Source: Spirochaetales bacterium (GTDB taxonomy: Bacteria; Spirochaetota; Spirochaetia; DSM-16054; Sediminispirochaetaceae). Taken from it: a stretch of 7,263 nt of DNA. The stretch lies in the NCBI GenBank assembly GCA_021767325.1, contig JAASTM010000109.1, forward strand, positions 1 to 7,263, read 5' to 3'. Position 1 is the first letter of the stretch, and each line of letters opens with the position of its first letter. The translations under genes were made by a program, and so were the position numbers. The notes beneath the pieces are model-generated. The model did no database searches, was not told the origin of the DNA, and saw only the letters and a list, made by a program, of their open reading frames with translations. Positions 1 through 6,069 of this stretch are shown piece by piece.

Positions 1-2
1 AT

Positions 3-92
3 CTTTACGATGAGAAGGTTCTTCACACATGTAAAGCTGAAACTAAGCTGGTCACAGATGATAGTTTGGGCGCGGATGACCGGGACCCTTGA
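3..92 (+). CDS. Possible C-terminal tail of an upstream gene (partial)
   Basis: Reading from base 3, 29 codons stay open to a TGA at 90-92. The peptide is polar and ends in an acidic tail (GADDRDP), which is plausible for the C-terminus of a soluble protein cut by the window edge. No family can be recognised from so little. A competing frame starting at base 1 is open to 135 but gives a Trp/Met-rich peptide that looks less like a protein. There may be no coding sequence here at all; the call rests only on the open frame and amino-acid composition. Confidence 0.25.
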   Translation, partial: LYDEKVLHTCKAETKLVTDDSLGADDRDP

Positions 93-198
93 TAAGCACG
101 ATGGAGTATTCTGGCCGAAGTACGTGTGGATGTGAGATTCAACCTGTACACGCTGTGAGCGAGTGAAATTTTGCGCGCCAGGATTACAGCCACTAAGC

Positions 199-227
199 TT
201 GTTTTTCCAGAGTCAAAATGGCATAAT
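199..227 (+). promoter_or_regulatory. Predicted sigma-70-type promoter for the ODP-chemoreceptor pair
   Basis: TTGTTT (199-204) and CATAAT (222-227) are separated by exactly 17 bases; the -10 box differs from TATAAT at one position and the -35 box keeps the TTG. Initiation is expected near 234, giving a short leader of about 13 bases that contains the GGAGGA ribosome-binding site at 238-243. This placement supports the ATG at 247 as the start of the following gene, because the longer GTG-start alternative (163) would begin upstream of the promoter. Confidence 0.5.
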
Positions 228-246
228 CATTCGGACTGGAGGAACT

Positions 247-1014
247 ATGGCAGAATTTGATACAGGACGAGTACTATTCGAAAGCGAAGAACATAAAGTA
301 GTCTGGCTCGGTTGGGATGACGATGAAGGCGATGGGGCCGTACAGACCAATCAATACCTTGTAATCCACAATGGGAAGGGGGTGTTGATTGATCCGGGCG
401 GAGTACACCTGTTTTCGCGGGTTGTAGCTGTAATCAGTAATTATATCCACCTCGATAACATTGAGTCGATCTTTTTTTCACATCAGGACCCGGATGTATC
501 CTCGGGAATTGCATTGTGGTTGGGCATAACCAAAGCTGACATACATATTTCCGAGCTCTGGCTACGCTTCATGCCGCATTTCGGAATTATCGATGAAAGA
601 CGGATGAAAGCCATACCTGATAAAGGGGGGAGTATTAAGATGGGTACCGGTTCTGCGGCTCTCGAGGCTGTACCGGCTCATTTTCTGCACTCTCCCGGTA
701 ACTTCGTGGTATACGACCCGGTTTCGAAGTATTTATTCAGCAGTGATATAGGTGCGGCTGTATTCGGGAAAGAGAAATACCTTTTTGTCGAGGATTTTGA
801 TGCCCATCTTGAGATAATGGAAGGCTTTCATAAAAGGTATATGACATCGAACAGTGCCTGTAAGCAGCTGGTGAGGTCGCTTCAGGACAAGCCTATCGCG
901 ATGATTGCGCCGCAGCACGGCGCGTTGTTTGCACAAGAGCATGTTGATGAGTTTCTGAAGTGGTTCGAATCGCTCAGATGCGGTGTTGACATCATAGATC
1001 AGATCGAAGCATAA
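247..1014 (+). CDS. Oxygen-binding di-iron protein (ODP), metallo-beta-lactamase fold, chemotaxis oxygen/iron sensor
   Basis: This 255-residue protein is a metallo-beta-lactamase-fold relative of flavo-diiron proteins but lacks their C-terminal flavodoxin domain, so it is unlikely to be a reductase by itself. Candidate metal ligands sit in flavo-diiron order: H79-Q-D81-P-D83, H148 (in HSPGN), D167 (in FSSDIG) and H224 (in PQHGA). Spacing between H148 and D167 (18 residues) matches the family. The usual first-motif Glu is Asp, and the His normally following D83 is Val84. ODPs of this kind in Treponema denticola and Thermotoga maritima bind O2 as a stable peroxo-diiron species and signal to CheA through a sensorless receptor; the next gene is such a receptor, which strongly supports this role. 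The protein is cytoplasmic, with no signal peptide. The ATG at 247 is chosen because GGAGGA lies at 238-243 and residues from there on begin the domain; a GTG at 163 would add 28 residues of unconvincing sequence. Confidence 0.88.
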   Translation: MAEFDTGRVLFESEEHKVVWLGWDDDEGDGAVQTNQYLVIHNGKGVLIDPGGVHLFSRVVAVISNYIHLDNIESIFFSHQDPDVSSGIALWLGITKADIHISELWLRFMPHFGIIDERRMKAIPDKGGSIKMGTGSAALEAVPAHFLHSPGNFVVYDPVSKYLFSSDIGAAVFGKEKYLFVEDFDAHLEIMEGFHKRYMTSNSACKQLVRSLQDKPIAMIAPQHGALFAQEHVDEFLKWFESLRCGVDIIDQIEA

Positions 1015-1032
1015 GGCGGAGGGCTGGGCAGA

Positions 1033-1887
1033 ATGAGTGCAAAGAAATCCACACACAACAACTATCACGATGCGCTTTCCAAATTCGTCGTAGGCTATAA
1101 CAAGTCAGTGATGATGCATACCATTACCAATCGATCAATGGATATCATGGGCAGCCGTATCCACGGTGTAGAGGATTCTCTCGGGGATGTGGTGGCCACC
1201 TTCGAAGAAATACAGGCCACATCGAAAAATGTTTCGGGAAACACTGAGGATATTTCCCGCAAGATGGAAGAGTTGGTACAAAACAACAGTTCTCTTGATG
1301 CGGAGCTGCGCCAGAGAACCGATGAAATTGCCGAGATGAAAACCGATTCGGGCAAGCTGAATACTGTTTTCAAGGATCTTTTCGAAAAGTCGAAGGAGAT
1401 CCAGCAACTGACCGGGGCAATACAGGATGTCTCCGACAGAACCAATGTACTGTCCATCAATGCATCAATCGAAGCTGCTCGAGCGGGTGAAGCCGGGCAA
1501 GGCTTTCGGGTGATTGCCGGCGAAGTAAAGAACCTGTCCCATCAGACCAGCGAGTTTGCCGAGACTATCGAGCAGCGGGTGGAGCAGTTTCATTCAACAG
1601 TAGAAGATGTGGCCGCTTATATCCAGCGTTTTACCGACTTGATGCAGAGTTTTTCCGACGATATCAGCGCAATCCGTGAAAGTTTTGCCCGCAGCAAACA
1701 TGAGGGGGACATGGTCGGAAACGCCCTCAAGGAGATTGCTGCGGCCAGCAGCGAGGAGAGCCAGGCTATTAAAATGGGCCTGGATTCGCTCGAGGACACA
1801 TTCAACTCACTGAAGGATGCGAGCGTTCTTATTCATTCACTGCAAGACACTTATAGAGGCTTGAGCGATCTGCTCGATCGCAGCTGA
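1033..1887 (+). CDS. Soluble methyl-accepting chemotaxis protein without a sensor domain, ODP partner
   Basis: This 284-residue cytoplasmic chemoreceptor has no transmembrane segment and no recognisable ligand-binding domain; after roughly 35 N-terminal residues it is coiled coil almost throughout. The hairpin tip that binds CheA and CheW is clear at about residues 130-170, with the hallmark [13 protein letters not shown] at 146-158 followed by IAGEVKNL. Residues equivalent to E. coli Tsr N381, E385, R388 and F396 are kept (N143, E147, R150, F158), whereas the position of trimer-contact F373 is Asp135. A possible methylation segment is SSEESQ at 239-244. No CheR-tethering pentapeptide is seen at the C-terminus (ends LLDRS). 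The gene starts 18 bases after the ODP stop, with GGAGG at 1018-1022. From known ODP systems it should receive the oxygen/iron signal from the preceding protein and relay it to CheA. No kinase or CheW gene is in the window. Confidence 0.92.
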   Translation: MSAKKSTHNNYHDALSKFVVGYNKSVMMHTITNRSMDIMGSRIHGVEDSLGDVVATFEEIQATSKNVSGNTEDISRKMEELVQNNSSLDAELRQRTDEIAEMKTDSGKLNTVFKDLFEKSKEIQQLTGAIQDVSDRTNVLSINASIEAARAGEAGQGFRVIAGEVKNLSHQTSEFAETIEQRVEQFHSTVEDVAAYIQRFTDLMQSFSDDISAIRESFARSKHEGDMVGNALKEIAAASSEESQAIKMGLDSLEDTFNSLKDASVLIHSLQDTYRGLSDLLDRS

Positions 1888-1894
1888 TCAGACC

Positions 1895-1924
1895 TGGATT
1901 TCGCTTGGATTTCGAATGATTTCT
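1895..1924 (+). repeat. Short direct repeats with 11-base period upstream of a promoter
   Basis: TGGATTTCG occurs at 1895-1903 and again at 1906-1914, and a degraded copy (TGATTTCT) starts at 1917. The 11-base period is close to one DNA helical turn, placing the copies on the same face, roughly 50-77 bases upstream of the predicted start site near 1972. This is compatible with an activator-binding site, but three short copies could also be chance. Confidence 0.35.
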
Positions 1925-1936
1925 ATTGGCAAAGCT

Positions 1937-1965
1937 TTGACTACCGGCACAGGGCCTACTATAGT
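1937..1965 (+). promoter_or_regulatory. Strong predicted sigma-70-type promoter driving the hairpin element
   Basis: TTGACT (1937-1942) and TATAGT (1960-1965) each match consensus at five of six positions and are separated by 17 bases. Initiation is expected near 1972, which is the base of the long hairpin that follows. No open reading frame starts just downstream, so the promoter appears to serve a non-coding transcript or a long leader of the tetR operon. Confidence 0.6.
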
Positions 1966-1970
1966 TAAAG

Positions 1971-2044
1971 AAGGGAAGGTGATTCACCCAACCGATCCGA
2001 CCCCTTACCGATCATAGGATCTAGTTGGACTCACCTTCCCTTTT
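1971..2044 (+). ncRNA. Candidate small RNA, or leader/terminator hairpin, of about 73 nt
   Basis: An imperfect long hairpin is visible. AAGGGAAGGTGA (1971-1982) pairs perfectly with TCACCTTCCCTT (2031-2042); inside it, after an asymmetric internal loop, CCAAC (1988-1992) pairs with GTTGG (2024-2028) and GATCC (1994-1998) with GGATC (2017-2021). The apical loop (1999-2016) contains CCCCTTACC, and ACCGATC occurs twice (1991 and 2007). The 3' arm ends in TTTT (2041-2044), as in an intrinsic terminator. A near-consensus promoter places its start at the 5' foot of the stem, so the unit could make a discrete hairpin RNA. A small alternative hairpin, GGTG (1978-1981) with CACC (1985-1988), would compete with the long stem. 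It may equally be just the terminator for the chemoreceptor gene, or an attenuator in the leader of the downstream operon. It matches no RNA family that I recognise. Confidence 0.5.
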
Positions 2045-2071
2045 CATTATACTAACGCTAATTACCAATCG

Positions 2072-2088
2072 TGAAAAGTATTTTTTCA
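2072..2088 (+). promoter_or_regulatory. AT-rich inverted repeat just upstream of the tetR promoter
   Basis: TGAAAA (2072-2077) and TTTTCA (2083-2088) form an inverted repeat with a 5-base spacer, ending three bases before the -35 box at 2091. With six consecutive T it could be an UP-element-like contact for RNA polymerase or a second protein site. It is too AT-rich for a convincing terminator stem. Confidence 0.3.
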
Positions 2089-2090
2089 TC

Positions 2091-2119
2091 TTGACGAATC
2101 ATACTGGCGGGATTATATT
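2091..2119 (+). promoter_or_regulatory. Predicted sigma-70-type promoter of the tetR-exporter operon
   Basis: TTGACG (2091-2096) and TATATT (2114-2119) are separated by 17 bases, both matching consensus at five of six positions. The start should lie near 2126, directly at the palindrome described next, leaving a leader of about 35 bases before the ATG at 2161. No other strong promoter was noticed inside the operon, so this one probably drives all six genes. Confidence 0.65.
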
Positions 2120-2125
2120 AATTTA

Positions 2126-2141
2126 TATGAACGAGTTCATA
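2126..2141 (+). promoter_or_regulatory. Probable TetR-family operator (16-base palindrome)
   Basis: TATGAACGAGTTCATA is a 7-base inverted repeat around a 2-base centre (GA). TetR-family repressors bind dimeric palindromes of this size, often over their own promoters. Its position at the predicted transcription start, immediately before a tetR-type gene, suggests autorepression of the whole operon by blocking polymerase. No second copy was noticed elsewhere in the window. Confidence 0.6.
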
Positions 2142-2160
2142 AATGAAGAGGTTCAGTATA

Positions 2161-2799
2161 ATGGCCGGGTTTAGAGAGGCTAAAAAAAAGCGGCGCCGCG
2201 ACCGAATCTATGATGCTGCCCTCGAGCTCCTGTCGGAAAAGGGCTACAACCGTACGCATATGCGCGACATCTCTGAACGGGCCGAACTGGCGGTAGGCAC
2301 CCTGTACAATTACTACAATTCCAAGGCTGACCTGTACATGGAGATCATGGAAGCGAAGTGGGATGAAATCAGGACCATTCATCTACGGAACATTGTTCAC
2401 TTAGTTTGTACTGGTGATGATCTGTTCACTATTATGAAGGGGATTCTCTGGCCTATATTCCGGGATATGTTTGCCATTGGAATGGATGACTGGGGTGAGC
2501 TGTTTATGGCGGTCTTTTCCTCCAAAAAGCACATGGCCAGAGGATCACATATCGACTTAGAGGCAATACAGGGGTTTGCAGCGCTGATTGCAAAACTTCA
2601 AAAGCGGGGCATCGCTCAGGCCTCAATCGAGCCTTTTACCATTGCCACGAGTATTTATTCAGTAATAGCTTTTAATGTCCTGGCCTTGTTGTTCGTAGAA
2701 GGCATGAATAAAGATTATTTTTATCACAGTACCGAAGCGCAGTTGAAGCTCATGATACATGGGATGTCGGCTGCACCCGAAAAGGAGGGGAATAAATGA
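2161..2799 (+). CDS. TetR/AcrR-family transcriptional regulator
   Basis: This 212-residue protein has a typical TetR layout: a basic N-terminus (KKKRRRDR at about 8-15), a helix-turn-helix domain at about 15-62 (AALELLSEKG, then MRDISERAELAVGTLYNYYNSK), and an all-helical C-terminal ligand/dimer domain with no recognisable ligand signature. It probably represses its own operon through the palindrome at 2126-2141. Start choice: ATG 2161 has AGAGG at 2147-2151, 9 bases upstream; the in-frame ATG at 2143 would add six residues (MKRFSI), has no ribosome-binding site and sits against the operator. The stop overlaps the start of the next gene as ATGA (2796-2799), implying translational coupling. 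The inducer is probably a substrate or intermediate of the downstream exporter, as is common for TetR-regulated transport operons, but this is inference. Confidence 0.9.
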   Translation: MAGFREAKKKRRRDRIYDAALELLSEKGYNRTHMRDISERAELAVGTLYNYYNSKADLYMEIMEAKWDEIRTIHLRNIVHLVCTGDDLFTIMKGILWPIFRDMFAIGMDDWGELFMAVFSSKKHMARGSHIDLEAIQGFAALIAKLQKRGIAQASIEPFTIATSIYSVIAFNVLALLFVEGMNKDYFYHSTEAQLKLMIHGMSAAPEKEGNK

Positions 2800-3575
2800 A
2801 GGAAAAGATGAAAGCATTAGTGGTGGTGATCGTTCTGCTGGTACTCGCTATTTTTCCCGGATGGTCGCAATCAGTAGCTGGCCAGCCTCCGGAGATTCAA
2901 AAGGTAGTCAATTCGATTGATGAGATGTACCGCCACGATTCCAGCCACACCGTCATGGAGATGGAAATCCACACCCCTCATTGGAGCCGTACCTTGAAGC
3001 TGGAGGCGTGGTCGGAGGGGATGGATAAAACCTTTATCCGTATCCTCCAGCCGCAGAAGGAACGTGGAATGGGAACTCTGCGGATTGACAACGAGATGTG
3101 GAACTACCTTCCAAAGACCAACAAAGTAATGAAGATTCCCCCATCGATGATGATGAGTTCTTGGATGGGGTCGGATTTCAAGAATAATGACCTGGTAAAG
3201 GAGTTCACCTTTACCGAAGATTATACGTTCGAATATGTAGAACCTGAAGATGCGAAGGCGGGGCGGCTCTATCTCGAGTGTACTCCCAAACCCGGCAAGC
3301 CGATTGTATGGGGCCATGTGCTGATTGCAGTCGATGCACAGACTCTGATCCCCGAATGGGAGAAATATTACGATGAACATGGAGAATTGATGCGTATCAT
3401 GTATTTCAAAGAGGTAGAGAGTTTTGACGGGAAACGGCTTCCCTCGATTATGGAACTCGTCCCGCAGACCAAAGAGGGGCATAAAACTATACTCCACTAC
3501 ATTGAAGCCGAGTTCGATGTGCCTTTGCAGAACCGTATCTTTACCCTGCGTAATCTGAGAACCTTTCGAAGGTAA
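2796..3575 (+). CDS. Outer-membrane lipoprotein-sorting-like periplasmic protein (LolA-fold family)
   Basis: This 259-residue exported protein belongs by appearance to the LolA-like 'outer membrane lipoprotein-sorting protein' family (PF17131-type). A signal peptide is evident: MKEKMK, a hydrophobic run at about 7-21, and likely signal peptidase I cleavage near 25-29. There is no lipobox cysteine, so it should be soluble in the periplasm. The diagnostic central region is present: GMGTLRIDNEMWNYLPKTNK (91-110), then a Met/Ser-rich stretch ending SWMGSDFKNNDLVKE (122-136). Members of this fold are half-barrels that can hold lipid or lipoprotein acyl chains. Here it is encoded between the regulator and two FtsX-type permeases, so it most likely carries the exporter's substrate across the periplasm. 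The start has AAGGAGGGG at 2782-2790 and overlaps the tetR stop by four bases. It is not LolA itself; sequence and length differ from classical LolA (about 180-200 residues). Confidence 0.85.
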   Translation: MKEKMKALVVVIVLLVLAIFPGWSQSVAGQPPEIQKVVNSIDEMYRHDSSHTVMEMEIHTPHWSRTLKLEAWSEGMDKTFIRILQPQKERGMGTLRIDNEMWNYLPKTNKVMKIPPSMMMSSWMGSDFKNNDLVKEFTFTEDYTFEYVEPEDAKAGRLYLECTPKPGKPIVWGHVLIAVDAQTLIPEWEKYYDEHGELMRIMYFKEVESFDGKRLPSIMELVPQTKEGHKTILHYIEAEFDVPLQNRIFTLRNLRTFRR

Positions 3576-3587
3576 AGGGGGCAGACC

Positions 3588-4799
3588 ATGCTGACTGTTA
3601 AACTGGCGTTTCGAAATCTGTTACGTCAGAAGCGCCGCACAGTGTATACCGGGCTGAGTATGCTGGTAGGATTTGTGCTGGCAGGGTTTTTTATCGGCTG
3701 GGCGGATGGTACCTATAACCACATGATCGATAAATTCACCCGCAACCGTCTCGGCCACATACAGCTACACCAGGAGGGGTATCTCGACAAGCCGAGTCTC
3801 TACAAAACGATCGGAAGTCCTGAGGAGATCGGCAGCCGAATAGACAGCTACGATCAGGTCGAATCCTGGGCCCCACGGATCTACTCGGCCGGGCTGGTCT
3901 CGATTACGGAAAAGAGTGCTGGAGCGGAAATTATTGGAGTAGATCCTCAGCGCGAAGATCGAACGACCGCATTTTCTAACAAAATTGTCGAGGGGCGCTA
4001 TTTTGAAGAGCCCGGCGAGGTGCTCATCGGTAAAGAGTTGGCTAAGATACTGGAAGGCGGGGTAGGGGAGGAACTCGCTATTTTTTCCCAGGCAGCGGAC
4101 GGTTCGATAGCAGAGAATCTCTACACGGTAGTCGGTCTGCTCGATATGGGTGATCCGCGGCTGAACCGCAGCGGGTTCTATATGCAGCTTTCAGATGCGC
4201 GCGAGTTACTGGTGCTCTACAATCAAGCGCATGAGCTCGCCGTTACTCTGCACGATCTGCGGCAGGTGGAGAGGATAACCGCTGCACTGCGGACTGAGTT
4301 TTCGGACACCGACTTGAGCGTAGCCCCCTGGCAGGAGTTTGCCGAGGAGTTCTACCGCGCCATGCAGGCGGATAAAAACGGCATGTACATCTCGCTGGTG
4401 GTAGTGATTCTGGTCGTGGCGATTACCATCCTCAATACGATTCTCATGTCGGTGATGGAGCGTCAGAAGGAATACGGGGTTTTGAAGGCAATCGGAACCC
4501 GTCCGGTCAATATCGTAAAAATGGTGGTTGCAGAGACAAGCATGCTGGCTCTCTTCTCGATTGTTATTGGTTCGTTGATTACCTTTTTCCTCAATTCCTA
4601 CATGGCAGAGCAAGGGCTGCATCTGGGCTCCCCAATCAACTGGGGCGGAATACAGCTCGAATATATGAAGGGAGAGGTAAACCTTCGCAGTTTTATGCTG
4701 CCGTCGATAACAGTAATCGTAACCTCTCTGGCTGTCTGCCTGTTTCCGGCGATTAAAGCGGCCCGAACCGAACCGGCAAAAACGATGCGGGTATTCTAA
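3588..4799 (+). CDS. ABC transporter permease, FtsX/MacB (LolC/E-like) type, first subunit
   Basis: This 403-residue inner-membrane protein has the four-helix MacB/LolC/E topology. The N-terminus is amphipathic and basic (LAFRNLLRQKRRT, 6-18), TM1 is at about 21-40, a periplasmic domain spans about 41-265, TM2 about 267-290, a cytoplasmic coupling region ERQKEYGVLKAIGTRP (291-306), TM3 about 313-337, and TM4 about 369-390 with the typical end FPAIKAARTEPAKTMRVF. Such permeases work by mechanotransmission, moving substrate from the outer leaflet or periplasm and not through a channel. With the following permease and ATPase it should form a heterodimeric complex like LolCDE. It begins 12 bases after the LolA-like gene, with AAGGGGG at 3575-3581 as the ribosome-binding site. 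Its exact substrate is not evident; MacB-like efflux is the main alternative to lipoprotein/lipid trafficking. Confidence 0.9.
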   Translation: MLTVKLAFRNLLRQKRRTVYTGLSMLVGFVLAGFFIGWADGTYNHMIDKFTRNRLGHIQLHQEGYLDKPSLYKTIGSPEEIGSRIDSYDQVESWAPRIYSAGLVSITEKSAGAEIIGVDPQREDRTTAFSNKIVEGRYFEEPGEVLIGKELAKILEGGVGEELAIFSQAADGSIAENLYTVVGLLDMGDPRLNRSGFYMQLSDARELLVLYNQAHELAVTLHDLRQVERITAALRTEFSDTDLSVAPWQEFAEEFYRAMQADKNGMYISLVVVILVVAITILNTILMSVMERQKEYGVLKAIGTRPVNIVKMVVAETSMLALFSIVIGSLITFFLNSYMAEQGLHLGSPINWGGIQLEYMKGEVNLRSFMLPSITVIVTSLAVCLFPAIKAARTEPAKTMRVF

Positions 4800-4809
4800 G
4801 GGGGATGGA

Positions 4810-6048
4810 ATGAGGTTTTATCTGAAAATGGCCTGGAGAAATATTTTCCGCAACAGGAAGCGGACCTTTCTTACCGGGCTGATAATAGGTATAGGATTGG
4901 CATCAATAATGTTCACTGATGCAATCGTGGTCGGGATGAAGGAGAATATGATCAACTCGGTCACCTCTTCATTTCTGGGGGATGCTCAGATCCACTATGA
5001 GGGTTTTCAGGACTCCTTCGAGGGGGAAAAGACTATCGCCGTCCGTCAAGAACTCGCTACAAAGTTGGAGGAGAACCAGGCGGTTGATTATTTTACCGAG
5101 CGAACCGTCAGTTTCGGAACCATCTCCTCTCCATCGGACATTAATTCAATCATTCTGTACGGAATCGATCCGGACCGCGAACGTCATATCTCCAAGATCG
5201 ATGAAGCTATTATCGACGGATCGTATTTCAGGGGAGATGAGGCGGGTGATCTGTTCGGCGGAGTGCTGATCGGGAGCAAACTAGCCGAGCGGCTCGAGGT
5301 AAGCGTTGGCGACCGGATAGTGCTTTCGGCAACGGATGTGCAGACCGACGATCTGGCGCAGAGTATGTTTCGGGTTGCCGGAATCTACACGATGCAAATC
5401 GACGAGCTTGATACCTCGGCTGCTTTTATACCGCTCTCACAGGCTCAGGCGATGCTTGGCTTGGGAGATCGGGTACACGAGATAGCGGTCAGCTTTGAGA
5501 ACGTCCAGTATGCATCTCTACACGGTGCTGAATTCGCCGAAGAGTATTCAATAGAAGGTAACAAGGCCGAACCCTGGCCGCAGCTGGTACCGCAGATGAA
5601 AAAAATGCTGGATCTGACCGATTTCTCGGTCGGCATTACCATGATTATTGTTTTCGCAGTAATAATTTTCGGTATTATCAACACCCTGTTTATGTCGCTG
5701 TACGAGCGTATTTTCGAGTTCGGAGTGTTGCGGGCGGTCGGTACAAGAGCGGCCAGTCTGCGTAAGCTGATCGTTTTTGAAGCAGCCTCTTTGGCGGTGT
5801 ACTCCTCGGTGATTGGTTTAGTTTTAGGAGCGATTATCATCTATATCGGTTCGATTCATGGGATGAATCTTTCGGGAGTAGAGTTTGCCGGTGCTACCTT
5901 TACGGAGGAGATACATACTGTGTTCAGGCTGCGGCAGTTTATCCTGCACCCTGTGTTGATTTTTCTATTTACCGTGGTAGTGAGTCTCTACCCTGCGCGC
6001 TATGCAGGCCGAATGTCGATAACACATGCGCTGCAGAAGACCCTTTAG
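4810..6048 (+). CDS. ABC transporter permease, FtsX/MacB (LolC/E-like) type, second subunit
   Basis: This 412-residue protein is a paralogue of the preceding permease with the same order of parts: a basic leader MAWRNIFRNRKRT (7-19), TM1 about 20-42, a periplasmic domain about 43-270, TM2 about 272-295, a coupling region YERIFEFGVLRAVGTR (298-313), TM3 about 322-347, and TM4 about 378-398 ending in LYPARYAGRMSITHALQK. Both permeases share the 'G(V/I)DP.R(E)' and 'G.YF....(E)VLIG..LA' motifs in the periplasmic domain, pointing to an old duplication. Two different permeases with one ATPase resemble LolC plus LolE, whereas MacB is a homodimer with the ATPase fused. It follows its neighbour by 10 bases, with a G-rich site at 4800-4805 serving as ribosome-binding site. 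Confidence 0.9.
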   Translation: MRFYLKMAWRNIFRNRKRTFLTGLIIGIGLASIMFTDAIVVGMKENMINSVTSSFLGDAQIHYEGFQDSFEGEKTIAVRQELATKLEENQAVDYFTERTVSFGTISSPSDINSIILYGIDPDRERHISKIDEAIIDGSYFRGDEAGDLFGGVLIGSKLAERLEVSVGDRIVLSATDVQTDDLAQSMFRVAGIYTMQIDELDTSAAFIPLSQAQAMLGLGDRVHEIAVSFENVQYASLHGAEFAEEYSIEGNKAEPWPQLVPQMKKMLDLTDFSVGITMIIVFAVIIFGIINTLFMSLYERIFEFGVLRAVGTRAASLRKLIVFEAASLAVYSSVIGLVLGAIIIYIGSIHGMNLSGVEFAGATFTEEIHTVFRLRQFILHPVLIFLFTVVVSLYPARYAGRMSITHALQKTL

Positions 6049-6069
6049 CGGCGTACAAGGAGATACGAA

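Noticed and set aside
1..162. tRNA or other structured RNA gene at the window start
   Set aside because: No cloverleaf or T-loop consensus was seen; only a 4-base stem (CGCT...AGCG near 151-161) is visible.
163..246. GTG-initiated 28-residue extension of the ODP gene
   Set aside because: The extension has no ribosome-binding site and no domain resemblance, and it overlaps a good promoter at 199-227; ATG 247 has GGAGGA just upstream.
733..1460. Overlapping reverse-strand open frames across the ODP and chemoreceptor genes
   Set aside because: They lie opposite clearly identified genes, have Cys/Ser/Leu-rich shadow-like composition and show no recognisable domains.
1971..2042. Hairpin as a miniature inverted-repeat transposable element
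   Set aside because: The arms look terminal, but no flanking target duplication was found (flanks differ), the unit is very short, and the adjoining promoter and T run explain it better as an RNA.
2871..3497. 208-residue reverse-strand open frame opposite the LolA-like gene
   Set aside because: Long, but fully antisense to a gene with clear family motifs; its His/Leu/Arg-rich product resembles nothing and no ribosome-binding site was noticed.
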